Of a DNA stretch of 64,000 nucleotides, positions 25,701 to 37,700 are shown piece after piece. The position numbers and the translations under genes were made by a program. The DNA is from Membranipora membranacea (Eukaryota > Bryozoa > Gymnolaemata > Cheilostomatida > Membraniporidae): NCBI GenBank assembly GCA_914767715.1, contig OU612066.1:23038283-23102282 (forward strand), given 5' to 3'. The notes under the pieces were generated by a model. The model did not search any database and was not told where the DNA came from. It was given only the letters and a program-made list of their open reading frames with translations. Positions within the stretch are counted from its first letter, which is position 1. Each line of letters starts with the position of its first letter.

Positions 25701-28700
25701 CTCTGGTGATGCTGACTCAGTCTCCATACTTTCAGCACCAGCTGCCTCATTCTCAAACACAGAGTCGTTACCTTCTACAAAAAGAGTAGATTGAATTACA
25801 AGCAATGCATAACGCAGGAATCATTTTGCGGTGTGGTGAGCGAAAAGTTCCTTCATCCCAATATAATTGTTATATATTGCATTTCCCCAAGAACCCAGGG
25901 AAGCCTACACAGAATTGGACAATATAACTTGTATTGCATTTTCCATATTTGTAAAACACCAATACAACAGGTCTTGCAGGATAACTTAGTCCTCAGTTTA
26001 TGAACTGAAGGCCTTTAAATGCACTGCCACACTTCATGGTATTTTAACATTGCCTATGAAATTAATTGTGCCTCACAAGCAGTTTTCTTTAGGCATCTTC
26101 ACCAAAAGTTTGCGCAACCTCATATGACATAGATTTCCTGCAAATTATAATAACTCAATTTTCTTGGGTACTGTTTTCTGTCGATATTACACATGACATA
26201 CCTTGTTCTGCGCTTATGTCCAGATCAGTATCCAGCCCATGCTCAGGTTCAGCTGATGGCTGTGGTGGTATTACAGGACCAGTAGATATACTAGCTACTA
26301 CTGATTCAACGCTGACTATACTCTGCTGACTTCTCTTCTTATCCTTACTGCTAGTGGACGAGACAGATGACGCCTCTTTCTCTAGCTGTTGTGAAGCTGA
26401 TAGTGACTTAGTCTCAGGTGCTCTAAATTGAGAAGACTCAGATTTGCTCTTCATTATTTTCTCAGCAGCTCTAGACTTTAGAACTGCAACAGTCTCTGAC
26501 GCCGCTCGCGTTTTAGCAGCAGCAGTTTTCTTGGTATCCTTATCACCCTCAGCGGCTGACATGCTAACTTTATTGTTATTAGATCTAGCAGACTTTCTAG
26601 CAGGTTTCTCCTCAGCTGTTTCGACAGGTGTGAAAGCTGCGACGGGAGGTGTAGCAGGTGCTTTCAGTTGAGGTGATGACGCACTCTGTGACACAGGCTT
26701 AGATACAGCCATTTTTGTTGCTGATTTGGTTTTGACAGTCTCATTCTCAGCAGGGACAGGTGCTACAGCTACCTTTCTGACAGTTTGAGGGGTAATCGAT
26801 TCGTCACAGTTAGTGGGAGTATCAACACTACTAGAGCTCATGATATGATTTGGTATAGAAGACTTATTTGACTTTTTACTAACAGTAAGCTCAGTGTCAG
26901 CTGGTGTGGATGTCATAGGCAGCTGTGACTTTACTCTATCCACCTGCGGTGTCATGTCATCATTTGTATCCATAGAGGTGACAACAGCTGCAGAATATAA
27001 AACATATCATTATGTAAGGAGAACACAAGCATGACCTCACTAAACTTTCCGGGTAAGTCAGCCGATGCCACTAGATTTTGAGACAGTGACACTCTTATCT
27101 ACAGATCATCTAATTTGTTGCCTCAAATGAAATTGACTAAGGGATTAAAGAGTACCTTAATGACGAAAAAAATCAAGGGTCTATGATGCTTCTAAAGAGA
27201 CTCTTAAATAAATATATTATCGAAGTGTATAGAGCCTATAAAGATATATATATGATAGTTACATGGCAACTGATATATGTGTGGTTATGGTACACATTTA
27301 TACACAATTATCATAACATAATGTAATTATAATATTATAATTATATTAATATCATAAGGAAGTTTCTAAATGTCAAACCTTGCTGTGGGGAAAAGTCGAC
27401 TTGAGTCTTCTCAGCTTCAATAGCGATGCTCACAGATTTAGTTTTAGCCTTGATGCTGTTAGATCTGACCAACTTCTTTATTGTAGATTTTATTTCTGCG
27501 GGAGTGGCTGGAGAATCTAACAAGAGGTGAACAGGTATGACTCAACACTTCAAGTATTATACAACATCCCCAAATCATACGGTTGAACATGCTTGTTAGT
27601 CAAAGACTCATCAGAATTTTATTTGCTGTCTGTGTTGGGAGCTAGTCCTTTATTTCATCCACTTTTTGGAGTGGCCAAACAAAGCCGTATGCGTACCAGT
27701 TAATCGTATTATCTGGATTATCTCAGAATAAAAGACAATCTAGAAATGATTGCGGCAATGGTGTTCATGGGATTCTGAGCAATATGAGCTATATGCAGAT
27801 ACATATTGGTCTCATATTTGCACATGGGCTTACCAGTCAATTTCTCAAAGGCGTCCACTTTATCTTTCACATGAGGCAGACGACTGAAGCGAGCCAGCTT
27901 TTTAGGCACATTCTGTACTTGTGTGACATCTTTCTCAGTGAGAGGGTTGACAGCCTCCTTCTTCTTGCTGTCCTCAGTTAGAGCCTCACTCTCCGATGTG
28001 GTCATCCTAGCGATGGCCTTACTCTTAGCAGCACGACGTGGTCTCCTGAAGGATTGAAATATGATATCCAGTTACCAATCGAACTAAATTGAAAATGCAT
28101 AGCAGGCTAGCAGAGCCATCTTGAGTTCGAGATTTTAAATTAAAACTAAGATTAACGGTCACAAATTACGTTTTACCATCACTTTTTTGAATATTTCTGT
28201 AATCCATTATCGATAAGTTTATGCTTTGAAAAACATGACAAAACCCCTGTTTTCTCCTCATTTGACTTCTATCTAAACTGATAGAATAAATAAAACAGAA
28301 CATAAAGTGACTTACGTGGTAGGTCTCTCTATAACCTCAGCCACAGAGCTTCGCTTTGCCTTCTTAGTCACTTTTCTAGCTCTCTTGACTGCAGGAGTTT
28401 TAGGTAAGCTTACTATTTCAGCTCTACAATCGTGGTGGAATAGTAGTACAATTAAATGTGAAATGCTTCAGAGTATGGACATGGTATATAACTAAAAGTC
28501 CGCATTGTGTTGAAAAAAAGCCGAACATTTTTTTTGAAAAATTACATATAAATGTAACTTCAGGACTTGATTTGTTTAAGTAGTACAACTCCTGTATTTC
28601 ATCAGATATTTGCCAATTTCAGGTTTCATAAAGCTCAGCTTACGTAGAAAATTCCTCCTTTGCTTTAGCCAGAATTTCATCGAGCCAGTTCATACAGTCT

Positions 28701-29876
28701 GTGAATCTGTAGCTGAGTTCCTTCCTCTTACGGAGCCGGGACTGACTCAGATCCCCATAAGTAGTCAGTAACAGAAAGTCCGGGTTTGATGTGATAAGCT
28801 GGGCTATGGTTGGTGACTACAAATATAAGAAGTTATAATGACTTCTCTCCTTCAGACAAGTAATTAAACCACTTCTCAAAGTCATCTGGTCATTTATTTT
28901 ATGTTGACCCATCTATATAATCCTCCATTCTTCAAATAGATAAGCTTATATTCATACTTAGTTTCTCTTCTTTTAGAATAACTATATGGTTCTGCGTCCG
29001 TTTTGACCAAATTAAATCAGTCTATAGTCGACCTATAACCTGCATTTACAATTACGCATTTAATCCGACACTACAACGACTCACATCGGAGAGTGTATTA
29101 TCAAAGTCTTCAGTCTCGTCCTGCTCTTGGATGGTAGAGTTAGCGATAGATAATGATGGGGCTAATGAACCTCTGTCCTGTTGCATACGCTGTAATTGCT
29201 GTAACGTGGCGTTTATAGTCGCATTGATTGTTTTCTCTAGCTCAGCCTCCTACAAACAAAAAGTTAGGGTGTGAGTAAAACTTACTTACTTCCCAGGGAA
29301 TCCTATTCCCAGCAAGCATATATGATGCATTCACCAGTGCCTTTCTAGAGGGATGTGGTTGGGAGTTTTTTCGCGCTGATTTATGTGACCATTTAATTCA
29401 TCGGCATTTAGGTGTGTCAAGAATTTAGCCTGAGAACATTTTAGTTTTGTTTGTGTCAGAGAAATTGACATCGGAAAAAGCTGAAGCGGCTTAGCACACC
29501 TCCAACCAAACAACCAACTGAAGATGTACCTATCAACATTGTACATCTAATTGATGAAACAAATGGGTTCCTTATAGCAACGAGTTTCATGTGTAGTCAG
29601 AAGAAGTTTATGTCCTATGCCAATCTTACAACTTTGGCCATGGGGACAAGTTATGAGTGAGATAATATATCCCCTAGCCCAAATAATGTGATTATCAGCA
29701 ACAATCAAAGCTCACTTAATTTCTACATACAGATGTTCATATGCACTGCTAAAACATACCTTAGCAACTTTGGTTTGACGTTTCTTGCCTTTGGCAGCGC
29801 TTTGCTCACTTATTAATGACTGGGTAACTTCCTGAACAATGCTGGCTCTCAAAACTGATATCAGTTGGGCGTCCAT
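19726..29876 (-). CDS. INCENP: Inner centromere protein (chromosomal passenger complex scaffold)
   Basis: INCENP bridges Survivin/Borealin at the centromere to Aurora kinase. Coding exons in order: 29876-29760, 29249-29085, 28816-28644, 28423-28316, 28045-27834, 27516-27379, 26987-26202, 25774-25437, 25000-24738, 24429-24277, 23904-23712, 23559-23450, 22915-22748, 22220-22070, 21555-21433, 21044-20884, 20467-20361 and 19946-19726. Total 3687 nt, 1228 aa (human about 918). A CEN-box-like helix (MNWLDEILAKAKEEF, W138) is followed by LPKTPA, as in vertebrates. A long Ser/Thr/Pro-rich middle follows, with RAKSPAR repeats near 730-760. A charged single-helix/coiled-coil stretch spans about 883-1066. 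The C-terminal IN-box (about 1150-1215) includes WAE, ITQY, VFGEF and KRGSSAHWESPP. About 115 residues precede the CEN box, which is unusual. The identification rests on both ends and the domain order. Confidence 0.92.
21237..21393. mobile_element. MITE family B, copy 1, in INCENP intron
   Basis: The ends are inverted: GGTCTTTAAATTA on the left and TAATTGAAAGACC on the right. Internal motifs AAAATCGCT and AGCGATTTGG are themselves inverted. A related copy with the same right end and internal motifs lies at 47049-47260. No coding capacity is present. Confidence 0.6.
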
Positions 29877-29899
29877 ACTGCTACAGATCTTTAGTTTGC

Positions 29900-31745
29900 C
29901 TGTGAGAAGAAATTAAGGAGTACGTTTCATGCTATCGGTGTTCAAAGGCTTGGTGAAGCAATAGAGGACGCATATCCAATAATTAGAATATAATACCAGA
30001 TTTGATAACTCTATTAGCTAGACAATAACATCAGGGAGGTTGGTTCCCGATAACAGTCAGACTTGTTGCTTTTGGGGAATGTTCGCGAACCATCATCGGT
30101 ATATCGGTGGTCGATACTGGACTTTGGAAAAAAATATGTATGAAAGTCCCAGTGGCCCATAATTCTAGTGTAGCTAATCGAGTCTACAACACAAACAGTG
30201 TTGAGCCCGGGAAATGTCAGACTGCAATTGAAAGTCTGACTCTGAGGTAAAAGAAAACATGAAGTCTACAGTTGGTTAGATCAAGGAGCTCATTAGTTGG
30301 GACTTTGAAATCCAATAAGGTTTGATTGCCCTTCTTTTGTTTCATTGATTAAAGTCAGGGAGCAGGGTCTGGTCTACTCCAAAACCTGGGTCTTTCTTCG
30401 GCAATGTTTGACTGAGTTTTTGTTGTCAAGTAACAAGTTACAAAACTCAGTTATCATTGACTGACTTTCCAATCTATATATTTACACTCATAGACTCATA
30501 GAGTAAAAGTAAGTAAGTGTCAGTGGAGACTGGAGTGACTCACTCAGTCACTATGAGTGAGTCTGACACTGATCTCACAGGCTCACTCACTCAGTCACTG
30601 CTGTCTCTCTGTGACAGCAGCATATATATATATGGATGGAACAGCTGTCTGTGTAAACATGTTTGAGTTAATTCAGCATACACAAGTAAGATCAATCAAA
30701 ATATGTATCACAATAAAATGACAACAGACTCACCTATTGATTGAGCAAACCTCTGTAGTAGTTTGTATTATTAAAACAAGTTGTTGGACAAAAAGTAAAT
30801 ATTAAAATCAAAATTCCCAAAACATTTTTGATTTCATTCAAACCGCCAAATAATGTGGGAGGAGATAAAGTGGAAATTGACCAATGAAAACAGTATTAGT
30901 TTGTAGGTCAAGAAATGTTTAGCCATAGAGCTACAAATGGAACTCAGACTATAAGGTTGCCTGTTCGTCAGGAAAGACAACTCTAGTTACTTATCTTACT
31001 TATCAAACATTTTAATACAGTTATAGGCCAAGGATTATATCCCAAAATCCCTGTGTAGACGAAAGGGTTTGAATCAAGAATTCTCGCATTGCATCTGAAA
31101 TAAATTGAATAAAAATATTGTTAATGTTATTGGATTGATTGTTATTCCAAAATCCCATTAAAACATTTTACTTGTATATACTTTTTTATGATCAAGTATT
31201 TATGATGAAATACCAAAGACAAAATAAGAATGTGCGTTTCATCAATAATTTTAATATTTTAACAATAAAGTAAGGAGCATAATAATTATAAAAAAACGCT
31301 ATCAATTATTGAAAAATGTGGTATTTAGAGGACTCGTCATAACAAAAGGACAATATTGATATACTTCAAATACAGCAATAGTATTCCAGCATTTTTTGTA
31401 CATGGTCTTAATATGTCAGTACACATCTCACGTAGGTATTTTAAACAGAAAACACTGGGGTTGACAGAGCACCGTAAATTTTTTTCATGTTAGATATCTG
31501 CTGTTATATAAAAAACAGATCCGGGATACAGGACAGTGATTTGGAAAAATTTACGAATAGATATAATTGCAATCAACAGGCATAATAATGTATATTTAAA
31601 GTTTTAATTACTAATAACTAGATAGATAATTAAATTTAATTAATTATTAAATACTAGGTGGCAGTTGCATATTTTAAGATCGAGGGTTTGTCAGCTGTGA
31701 TGCGGGAGTATTATATGAATAGAACACGCGCTGTGATTGGTCCTT
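29900..31745. other. Spacer between INCENP and the mannosidase, with low-complexity block
   Basis: No coding signal was found. It holds the INCENP 5' flank (see the 5' UTR exon). Around 30475-30620 there is a simple, partly palindromic block built from ACTCACTCAGTCACT and its complement, including TGACTCA at 30536-30542 (an AP-1-type bZIP site by sequence). A short TA run follows at about 30624-30635. The rest (30780-31745) is AT-rich and contains the mannosidase 3' UTR. Confidence 0.5.
30734..30770 (-). other. INCENP: Probable 5' UTR exon of INCENP
   Basis: The first coding exon of INCENP has a good acceptor at 29900, 23 bases before its ATG, so an upstream non-coding exon is expected. A clean donor, CAATAG|GTGAGTCTG, lies at the 30734/30733 boundary on the minus strand. 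The 5' limit is not determined. Confidence 0.4.
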
Positions 31746-34700
31746 CTACTGATATGTAACTTCAAATGTCCTGATCATCATGGGGCTCAACTCTACGCTG
31801 AATCTGTCTCCGATGGGCTTCGGCTCTGTGAATGTAGTAAAAGAGTAGTGGATTATTAATACGGAAAACGCAACTTGCAGCGCTTGTTTAGTTACGTGGT
31901 TGTGTAGACACCTTCATTTATGTTTCATTACCCTTTGCTTTGAGGATCAATACTAGCCTGTCTTGACAAGTTATGTTGGTTGTTGGGACAGGCTATGGCA
32001 ATACAAGATAAAGCACAACATGAACAAATGCATTATTTCATCAGACATTTCATTATAGGAATACGCTTGTTTTATTGATCATGATTTTTTAAACAACAAT
32101 TCCACTTCTAGATTAATGGAATGAGACTTACTTGTGTTGAATGATTTGCCATTCCAGTTTAATCGCGTAGCATCGGCCAGTTCCTGATTTGCTTCAAGAG
32201 TCATTTCTGTGACGTCAGTTACTTTGAATGATGAGAACATATCCTGCAAAAGAAATTGAGAGTAAGCACAAATTATATACACACTGACTTTTGGGCACTG
32301 CTGCGGTGATATCTCTGACGGGATTTAGTTTTGGTACCTCGATGTAACGGCCCCTAATCTAAGAATTAAACTATGGTGGTCACACTCGATCCCTGAGGCT
32401 AGATGCATGCTAAAAGCGTATCATGTGATCAGTGCTAATGGTATATAGTCAGAAATTGTCTCTTTTGAAGATTGTTGTTGACCTATATATTAAGTGCATT
32501 TATTGTTCTAGTTGATTTTTTAAACCACATGATTTGAAGCTAACAACACAGTTAAATGCTCATCAACCAACGTATCAGCAGACGGGAACAACTTGGATCT
32601 AACTTTGTATAGCAACCAACCACATGAGCATTCATATTATAATAACGTTGCGATATTCCAGACTCACCTGAATAGAGACAGTGACATTCTTAGATAGAGT
32701 TTTATCCTCAGATTTACTGTAGAAATGCTCCAGTCTGAGCAACATTTTGTTTTTATCCAATGATTCGAGCGTAAGAAGATGTACATTATCGGGTAATGCA
32801 GCAGATACATATGATTTCTACAGAACAGATAATGTGAATGGTGAAATAATAACAAAATAATCAATATACACTGTATTGAGAGTTGTCTTCCCCAATGCCA
32901 GGTTGAGCTCTGCTGGGTTTTGTATATTTAATTATGAGATTTTTTGAGGGACCATGATGCTGTCCTTGTGTGGAATTTAGACTATTTGTTGAAACAACCC
33001 TGTGATCTAAGAATGCATTCAAGCAGAGCAATTCCTAGAACCACAATTTGGTATGCCCGTGTAAACTATTGTGGGATAAAATATAAATTGAAGAATTTTT
33101 CCATGAAACATTTTTGCAAGCCATTACATATATAAGATTATTTATTCAAATTCAAAATGAAGAAATTACATCGGCAATTACCTGAGGAGTGAGGAGTTTC
33201 TTCCACTTGTTGATAGTTGGTACATCAGCTCTGGAGACGGTAACTAGTGGAGACATAAACATCCTCTCAGCTAAATCTCTGTGTAACTTAGCGGAGTTTG
33301 TGATAGTGTCAAATATCAGATACTGCTTACCTATAATAACAGAGTTATAAAAATTTTCAATCGATCAGACAAGTATTAGATATATATTTCTAAACGAGTC
33401 AGATTTCCTAGTTTTTGATATTATGTGGGCCCAATCCTAGGCAAAATTGTGCATATTCAATTTTTACTTGGCCATTTCAACACTTCAATCTGCAATTTTT
33501 CCACATATCTTCAAGTTACTATTTTGAGGAGAATCTCCAATGAAAGAATCAAGAAGGGTGCTAGAAATGCGACATCAGACCACACAAGATCAATAGGAGA
33601 TGGCAGTGGGGCACTTACCTCTTACAATAAGTCCTCTACCATCACTACCTTTCTCATGCAGTGGTTCATTAACACCCAGAGCATCATCACACATAGTTAT
33701 TCTGTGTAACTGTAATAGTAAATGTTACACAATGGAATAATAGCTTTAAACATGACGTCTGTACACAACCAAAGATTCCAAGCATTGATTCTGGAATACT
33801 GGGTAAACACATTACCCATTTTCATATACACTAGGGGAGTAAATACTAATGTTGGTTGTGTGGGAGTTTATATGAAGTAAGGGGTTTTCTAGTATAATCA
33901 CAGCTATTTCCAGTATCTCCCTGCAAAACATTGACTGCACTAGGGCAGCTAGCATCACATCAAGAAAATGGCATTGAAGTTGGTATCTACTGGTATATAC
34001 TGGGTAACAAAATTTATCCATAGTTACTGCGCTCATAATACTTGAAGAACACAAAAATATATCCCAGCAAGATAGATTTGCATTTATGGTAAAACTTTCT
34101 AAAAACCTAATAGCCTCACAGACTGATTGAGTCGCCACTCACCATGAGCTCCAAACTTCCGTTACTAATACTTGATCCTCCCTGTGACCTGTCTGTTAGA
34201 ACAGTCAGCTGAGATGATTTCCTCAAATCCTGAGAAAGAAAAGAGAACATGAGCACACTACTTATTAGTAGAGGCCCAACGCCGCTGACTACCAAATTAT
34301 CTGTTTGACATTCAATTCACAGCTAGCAATCCTTCACATGTCTAAAGTAGTGCCAGTCACGCCAACAGCAACCAGATATGAAAGTCAATGATTCGTGATT
34401 GCTTGTGGAAAATGCTTTGTCTCATTCTTTCGGATATATGTTTCCTATATTTTATTTTTAAATAAGATTGTATCTCCATAAAGTTTGGTATCACAACTAA
34501 AACTTATGAAGGAGTGTTATAGAACATTCTTGCCGGTAAAAAACATCATTTTATTGTTGTATTATAATATTGTACAGTTTAACTATTTTTATTGTGTTAT
34601 CATATACTATACTAACAGCATTATCTAGTTGCATTATATATTATTGTCTTGGTGCATTACATTAAAGTATTACCGCATTGTATTGTATTACTATTTTACC

Positions 34701-37700
34701 TCTCTTTTTTTTTATCATCCATCATGAGCTAGAATCCACCAATAAAGGTATCCAGCCTATGTTACTAACCTGAATATAGATCCTGCTGTTGACGGGATAA
34801 TAATTACCAGCCACCGGCTCATTGACATCGAGGTGCCAGGTTTTCCTGTAGTTTACAGATCTAGTTAACATCTGACGGCCGTTAGCGTCTGTGTAGAATA
34901 CTCCTTGTGACATTAGATCTGAGGAGAATCTACTCACAACCTCTCGGCCAATCATATCCCTGTAAAAAGAGATCATGCTAAGCTATAAAAATGTAAGTTT
35001 AAACTGCTCATCATCAATGATAAGTATCTAGCGTGTATAAAGAAGTTGTCTACTAACAAAACACGTGTGGGCAACCCAAAATGCTTGCATTTTGCGGAAC
35101 AGAATAAATTTTTTTCTCAGGACATTGCCATGCTAATCTTCAGGTAGTTATCCTAGAGGAATTAAGAAATTCTAGGTAGAAAATTGTGCCATATTGCGCA
35201 GGGGCCAAATAGTAAGATTGATGGCTAGCTAACATTTACTCAACAATGTTACTTTAATCTCCCAACTTGGCCATTGAAACTTTGCACTGGTTAAAATTAT
35301 GTCCCCCCAAACGAAGTAAACCAAACTCTTGTTGATTCAAAATTCCTCTAAGCATTATAGGTATACTAAACTCACTTGGACGGTATCGGACCAACAGTCC
35401 ACTCAATCTCCAGATGGTTATCTCCAGCAGCTAGTCTGAATACCTGAGTTCCCCAATCAGAGAAAGTCTGACGCACCTCTGAGAATAATTTACCCTTAAA
35501 ACAAAGTAGAGCATGCAATAGATATGTAAGAAATAAATTATAAAAATCTCTTATGGCACTAACAGACTATAGTAACTCTCATAACTTAAACTTGATATTT
35601 TGGAAACATTTATATCAATAGACAGTTTTCTGAGCTCTAATTTGGGCCTCAATCTGGTGTGGTCCTCCCTCCAGTTTGGTACTTTTAACCCACGCTGCAT
35701 AGGAAAAACGTGCTGAAAAGAGGGTTATCTTGAAAACCGCTTATGTTAGGATAAAAATGATTTTTGATTCAGAATTCAGAAAAGTTGAAAACTAATGAGG
35801 GACATAGTTTGGGAAATAATTTTGGTGTTTGGATAGTCACTAATATCAATTTTTGCCAGTTTTGAGGACAAATTTCATGGAATATTTCATGAATTTCGTC
35901 ACTAAAATTAAGATTTATCAACATTCAAGCCTCCAATGATTTGGAAACCCTGTCTCACAGGATTCAACTGTGCTCAGATTCTGAATCAAAAATCATTTTT
36001 ATCCTAACATATGGGGTTTGCAAAATAACCCTCTTTCAGCACGTTTTTCCTATGCGGCTTGAGTTAAAAGTACCGAACTGGAGAGGGGACAACTCCGAAT
36101 TGAGGCATAAATCAGAGCACAGAAAACTGTCTATAAGCAAGGTTGCAGGCATAGAACAGTAAGCCGAAAAATACGTCCAAGTCCTCATAGCCTAATAATA
36201 TTAGTTATCAATAACATAAATATCTACTGATATCAAATCAAGTCTACATGACAAGCAAATATACTGCTTTTAGAACATCAATTGTGGTTAGGGGCTTGTT
36301 AAGGCCAGGCAAACAGCTTTTAATGCCAAAGTGAAGGGAAAGCAGTTGATCATTCTGTAGGCTTCACATTTTTTGAGAAGGATAATTGTATGGAAAGAAT
36401 CACATGACATATTCAGCACTGCCAATACCTGATAAACTGTGATAGTTGCTGTCTTGTTGAGAGGAATGGGGTTTGCCTCATTAGGTCTAAATATGTACGC
36501 TCCAGAGGCTGTGAACTGAGCACCAGAGTTGTTTCCTTTGAATCCTGTATAAAACATCAGTTGCTGGCTGATTTTAGTCTTGACATCGCTGGCCTTGTTG
36601 TTGATCTGTTTCAGTAATCCAGATGTTCCATCAAAGGTGACCTCCAAAATCTAACATAACAAAACACAAAATTATCTACAAAAACCGAACATGTTTCGTA
36701 CAATCATAATACAATAATAATACAATAATAATAGCAAACATAAAAGTACAGTGAGATTTTTTATATATTAGTTGTCTGCCCATGTCATCAGTAACTTTTA
36801 TACTGTTGACGTACGTAACACAAACCATCGGATTCGCTTAATCAAAGTTCAAAAAACAAATCAAAGATCAACCTCAGATGAGAGATGCATCAGCAGAATA
36901 CACACAGCTATAAAAAGTCAACCTTCAAGCTGTTCATTAATATTCCTTGATTGCATCGTAGACATCGACATCATACACATCGGCATCATAGACAGCAACA
37001 TCATAGATATCAATATCATAGACAGCAACATCATAGACATCAACATCATAGACATCAACATCAAAGACATAGACATCGACATTATAGACAACCACAAACC
37101 TTGTTTGATATGACATAGTCTTTGCCAGCATTTTGCTTGACATGTTTACTAGTAGGCGATCTGTATGATTTAGTCGGTATGGCAAAGTAGGTATTATACC
37201 CAACAGCGGGCACTTTGGCTCTGAACCACATATCATATACACCGATACTACCGTTCCTCTCCGGTATCTTCTCTGTTCTTTTACTAACTTTGGTGAACTA
37301 CAAGAGAAGTTAGTACATTATGTCGTTGAGCATGGATAGTTTTTTCCCACGTAAAGATTATTATCTAACCTTCTCATTGAGATATTAATTACTACTGTTT
37401 GTTCAGTGAGAGTTCCAGAAGCCGCATGCAACTAAATTATTGCAAAAAAGGACAACAACAACCTATGTCATATTCTTCCACATGTACTAAAAAAAAGTCG
37501 AACGGGAAACCAAAACCCTATAATTAAGCATAAGATGTGAGGCTATCTGTGGCTAATGCCGTTCAGTGAGTGCTTCTGAAACTGGATAATCACATGTCAC
37601 AACAACAAAAAGTCGCTCAAAAAGCTGCAAGGTGCTTCTACACTATTTAGAACCTTGAAGACCCTACAATTAAGCATATCCTGTGATGCATAATATACAT

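Noticed and set aside
35941-36162. 73-codon plus-strand frame
   Set aside because: Lies on the right arm of the foldback MITE; no transposase resemblance.
36772-37242. Asp/Ile/Val-rich repeat frames on both strands
   Set aside because: Translation of the 15-bp intronic minisatellite; the mannosidase frame hits a stop before it.
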